Positions 7,641 through 10,149 of a DNA stretch of 10,149 nt are shown one piece after another. A program made the position numbers and the translations under genes. How positions within the stretch are numbered: position 1 is the first letter of the stretch; the number at the start of each line of letters is the position of its first letter. This DNA comes from Gonium pectorale (lineage: Eukaryota; Chlorophyta; Chlorophyceae; Chlamydomonadales; Volvocaceae). The notes beneath the pieces are model-generated. The model saw only the letters and a list, made by a program, of their open reading frames with translations. It was not told the origin of the DNA and ran no database searches. The stretch is from the NCBI GenBank assembly GCA_001584585.1, contig LSYV01000082.1:160730-170878 (forward strand). The letters run 5' to 3'.

Positions 7641-8101
7641 TGATGAAAACTGCGCTTCAGTCGCCGCCTCCTGCCTGTTTCCTTTGCGTCTAGGGCGCGT
7701 TCCGTTGGTTGCCATGTCACGGTGTATGAGGCGAAAGGGGGCCAATCGAGAGCATTCCAAGTTCCCTGTACTCCTGTAGCTCAGCTCATCGTGGCCACGC
7801 ACCGGGCGCTTCGCATCCCGAGCGCCGACCACGCTCGCAAGCCCTTCCAACGGGCTGCACTTCTGGATTCGGCTACTCGGCATACACAAGTTACTTTCCT
7901 CACTGGACTTTAACTATACTATCGACGGACTACGTGCGGGCGTGTCGATACTTCCATTTCCGGTACAGCTGCCTTCGGTTCTGGCGCAAGGGGGCCGGCC
8001 GTGGATTCGGGCTGTGCGACAGGCTCTTTCTGACTGGCCGAGAGCGGGTACCTCCGCCGAGAGCTACCCGGCCGCTCAGTCAACCCCGCCGCCGTGCGCC
8101 C

Positions 8102-10149
8102 ATGGCCATCATCGCACGGGAGCTGGTTGCTACCCTGTGGCTCCCGTTGCTGCTGAGCGCCTGCGGGACCGCTGTCCTAGGGTCCCAGTCCGTTGTCACG
8201 TTGCAGGCGGGCCGCACGCTCGTGAACGCGACCGGCAGCCCCAGCTACTACAACGCGACGTACGAGACGAGCATTACCACGCAGTACAACGACACGTGGA
8301 ACAACTACAACGGAGAGACGGTGAGCTTGATGGCGCATGGTAGCCCCGAGCTCCCGCGTGCCCAGGCCGTTCTAGATCCTTCGACTCTCCCAACCACTGC
8401 ACGTGTGTTCGTTGGCCGTACGTACGGCGGGGTGCGGGGCATGACGCCGGTGCCAGCAGGTTTCATGCCAGCAGGTAGGGTGTAGGGGTGATGGGCGCCT
8501 GGCCAGCGCGTTGGCACCAGCCCATGAGGGATGGCCCCCGCCCGCCGTATAGGACGGCAGCGCCACATTCCTTTCGACATACACTGGACAACCCGTCGGC
8601 AGGGTTACTTGTGGCGGTGGACTCATCCGCTGCCTCCCCATTTCCCTACCGCGTGCAGTACTTTTGGGGCAGCACCGGCCCCGACTTCACCTACACACTG
8701 TCGGACTTCAATCCCGACAGCCCGCAGGACAAGTTCCGCACGCTCATTCGCTTCGGCGACCTGCACCGGTGCGGCCTCGGCCCCAGCATGCATGTCCGCA
8801 TGTGACCCCCCCTGCCGGTGGTGAGCAACCTCCAACCAGCATGTTTGATTGCCAGCTGCTGCTGCTGCTGCTGCTGGTGCATCCGCCTCAGTCCTGCAGG
8901 CAATCTTGCTCGATAGCCGCCCTGCCGCAACCCCACCCCTCCCCCGGACGGGACATACGCTGCTGGCGCCCAGCTCGTCGTTGTTCATTCCCCTTTCCCT
9001 TCAACTCCGCTCCCCTGACCCCCGTGTGCCGGCCAAGGTTCATGCCAAGCTCTGCGGTGGTGCTTTCGGCGGAGCTCACGGTAGGTGGGTGGGTGCGCCC
9101 CGCCAGTTGGGCGAGCCAGGGCTGGCGGGTGGGTGGGCCGGGTGGTCGCGGCTCGGCCCATCCGGCAGGCCCTCCGCGGCCGAACCCGCCGCCATGCATG
9201 CTGTCGCCTGAACCTGGAGGAACACGGTTGGGGCCCGACAATGCTGAGGGTTCGACACCCTGCTGCATGCACGCACATACACCGCACGCCGCAGCGCGTG
9301 TGTGCCTTCCTCTGTTGCCTCTCTAGGGAGGCGTCGGCCCCCGGGCGCGCCCCCTCGAGCCACGTGAGCCGCATTGTTAGCGACCCCGCCCCGCTCTGCC
9401 GCCGTTGGCACTCCGGAATCCGCCTGCCGGCGAGCCGTCCCCCGACCTCCTGTCGCCGCGTGCGGGTTGTGCATCCGCAGGTGACCTTCCTGAACTGGGG
9501 CGAGCCGGTGCGGGTGGAGGGCTGCTTCGTGACCCGGCCGTGGGACCACCTTGGCGAGGGGCCCAGGTGAGGGGGGGCGCCCGGGGGCCTGCGGGGGCTA
9601 ACGCATGTACGACAATACGATCAGGTTAGAATGCTGACTCCGAGATATATGACGCCGGACCGTCTGGTGGCGTTCGGCCGGCGGGTCCATGACAGTCTAC
9701 CAGCCTTGACCAGCAGCGCACAGTCAACGAACTGTTGAGGGAGCTGCCAGCGCAACACGCGTCCCGTTACGTCCCACCCCACCCCCTTTTGTTGTCCGTT
9801 CCCGCCCCCCCCCCTGCTTCCCGCAGCTACCGCACCACGGGCTGGCGTTACGCCCGCTGGAACGGCACCGCCAGCGTCCCCTGGAGCCAGCCCGGCGCCT
9901 GGGCCGACTGCTCGTCCGACGTGCTCCTGTCGTTAGTGGTCCCGGGCAACGAGCTGTTTGGATACGTGTCGCAGACGCTGCAGCTGGACGCGAGCAAGGT
10001 TGCGGGCTGGCTGGCGAACGGCGGGGCAGCCAACCACGGGCTGCTGCTTAGGTGCGGGGACAGGCCGAAGGGTGGAGGTGGGAGAGCGCGAGAGATGGGA
10101 TGTGTATCAGGGCCTTGGACAGCCTGTCCCCGCATGGGTCGCTTGAGCG
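8102..10149 (+). CDS. secreted DNRLRE/CBM96-like beta-sandwich protein, first five exons (3' end outside window)
   Basis: Proposed exons are 8102-8320, 8659-8768, 9038-9080, 9481-9566 and 9827-10051, giving 227 codons plus two bases. Every junction is GT-AG and in phase (0, 2, 0, 2, 2). The ATG at 8102 (GCCCATGGCC context) is followed by a signal peptide of about 27 residues (LVATLWLPLLLSACGTAVLG). The mature part reads like a DNRLRE-type domain: VVTLQAG, a Tyr/Asn-rich strand region, FRTLIRFGDL (the Arg-Phe 'LLRFDL' element), MPSSAVVLSAELT, VTFLNWGEPVRVEGCFVTRPWD, GWRYARWNGT..VPWSQPGAWADCSSD, and finally LDASKVAGWLANGGAANHGLLL (the 'V..W...P..N.GLLL' closing element). Sequons are at N42, N51, N63 and N165; Cys139 and Cys181 could pair. 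The family is associated with carbohydrate binding outside the cell, so a wall or matrix role is likely but inferred. The frame beyond 10051 stays open to the window edge, so the last donor (GTGCGG) is the least certain. I recognise the domain type, not a named gene. Confidence 0.72.
8321..8658 (+). other. intron 1 of the secreted-protein gene
   Basis: The 338-bp intron runs from GTGAGC at 8321 to GCAG at 8658, after a strong pyrimidine tract (CCTCCCCATTTCCC). Phase is 0. The exon-1 frame stays open into the intron until TAG at 8483-8485, so retention would give a 127-residue truncated product. It holds a perfect 14-bp palindrome GCCGTACGTACGGC (8415-8428) and a doubled TGCCAGCAGGT (8451-8461, 8466-8476). 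The second copy could act as an alternative donor (CAG|GTAGGG). Confidence 0.65.
8769..9037 (+). other. intron 2 of the secreted-protein gene, with (CTG)7
   Basis: The intron runs from GTGCGG at 8769 to CCAAG at 9037 (269 bp, phase 2). A donor must lie before the in-frame TGA at 8803-8805. The acceptor ends in AAG rather than the preferred CAG, but it is the one that joins GDLH to RFMPSSAVVL in frame. A (CTG)7 microsatellite occupies 8856-8876. Confidence 0.6.
9081..9480 (+). other. intron 3 of the secreted-protein gene, G-rich
   Basis: The 400-bp intron runs from GTAGGT at 9081 to CCGCAG at 9480 (phase 0), joining SAELT to VTFLNW. Its 5' half has GGTGGGTGGG-type runs, including a four-tract G-quadruplex motif at 9127-9142. 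A TTCGACA loop with a short GGG/CCC stem near 9247-9260 recalls a tRNA T-arm, but no tRNA surrounds it. Confidence 0.65.
9567..9826 (+). other. intron 4 of the secreted-protein gene
   Basis: The 260-bp intron runs from GTGAGG at 9567 to CCGCAG at 9826 (phase 2, splitting a Ser codon AG|C). It has an extended pyrimidine tract with a run of ten C at 9805-9814 just before the acceptor. It joins DHLGEGP to SYRTTGWRYARW. Confidence 0.75.

Larger units (their letters stand above)
6089..8101. other. divergent intergenic region with both promoters and 5' UTRs
   Basis: This ~2 kb lies between the start of the minus-strand ankyrin gene and the start codon of the plus-strand secreted-protein gene, so it must hold both promoters. 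No open frame in it looks like a gene. The 190 bases next to the ankyrin start are less GC-rich than the exon. A CCACGCC-rich low-complexity patch lies at about 6698-6745, and a 10-bp palindrome ATACCGGTAT at 6912-6921. No TGTAA was found on the plus strand here, which argues against another plus-strand gene ending inside it. Confidence 0.5.

Noticed and set aside
7934..8101. Upstream extension of the secreted-protein frame from a GTG codon at 7934
   Set aside because: Not an ATG; it would bury the signal peptide inside the protein. The first ATG at 8102 directly precedes a proper signal peptide.
9180..9275. tRNA-like T-arm (GGGTTCGACACCC) in intron 3
   Set aside because: Only the T-arm resemblance is present; no acceptor stem, D-arm or anticodon arm could be arranged around it.

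Overview
This window looks like nuclear DNA of a volvocine green alga, most likely Chlamydomonas reinhardtii or a close relative. The evidence is GC-rich coding exons with G/C-ending codons, short GT-AG introns, TGTAA poly(A) signals, Gln/Ala/Gly homopolymer tracts, CTG microsatellites, and an ankyrin protein of a type I associate with Chlamydomonas. Nothing here is bacterial or viral. Species assignment and family names rest on recognition of sequence style and motifs; no search was run.

Layout: (1) 1-713, plus strand: the last exon (159-713) of a gene entering from the left. It starts with a short leucine-patterned coiled-coil and continues as low-complexity Gln/Gly/Ala sequence. (2) 714-2280: no convincing coding, with two candidate poly(A) signals and an unusual cluster of GTAC/GCCGTAC motifs at 1205-1675. 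(3) 2281-2632: a degenerate 7-bp repeat followed by the frameshifted C-terminal end of a non-LTR (LINE) retrotransposon ORF. (4) 2633-3754: non-coding; the plus strand is A/C-rich. (5) 3792-6088, minus strand: a complete two-exon gene for a 647-residue protein with an F-box-like N-terminus and many ankyrin-like repeats, with a TGTAA signal just past its stop. (6) 6089-8101: about 2 kb between two divergently oriented genes, with no convincing gene and one AT-rich TATA-like patch. (7) 8102 to the right edge, plus strand: the first five exons of a secreted protein whose spliced sequence resembles a DNRLRE/CBM96-type carbohydrate-binding beta-sandwich. Its introns were placed from splice sites, reading phase and domain continuity.

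The three genes show no evidence of a common pathway: one low-complexity, possibly regulatory protein, one cytosolic/nuclear interaction protein, and one secreted, probably wall- or matrix-associated protein. I did not find a clearly new biological system. The points most worth checking are the DNRLRE-like gene model, the 180-bp internal duplication in the ankyrin gene, the LINE relic and the GTAC-motif cluster.
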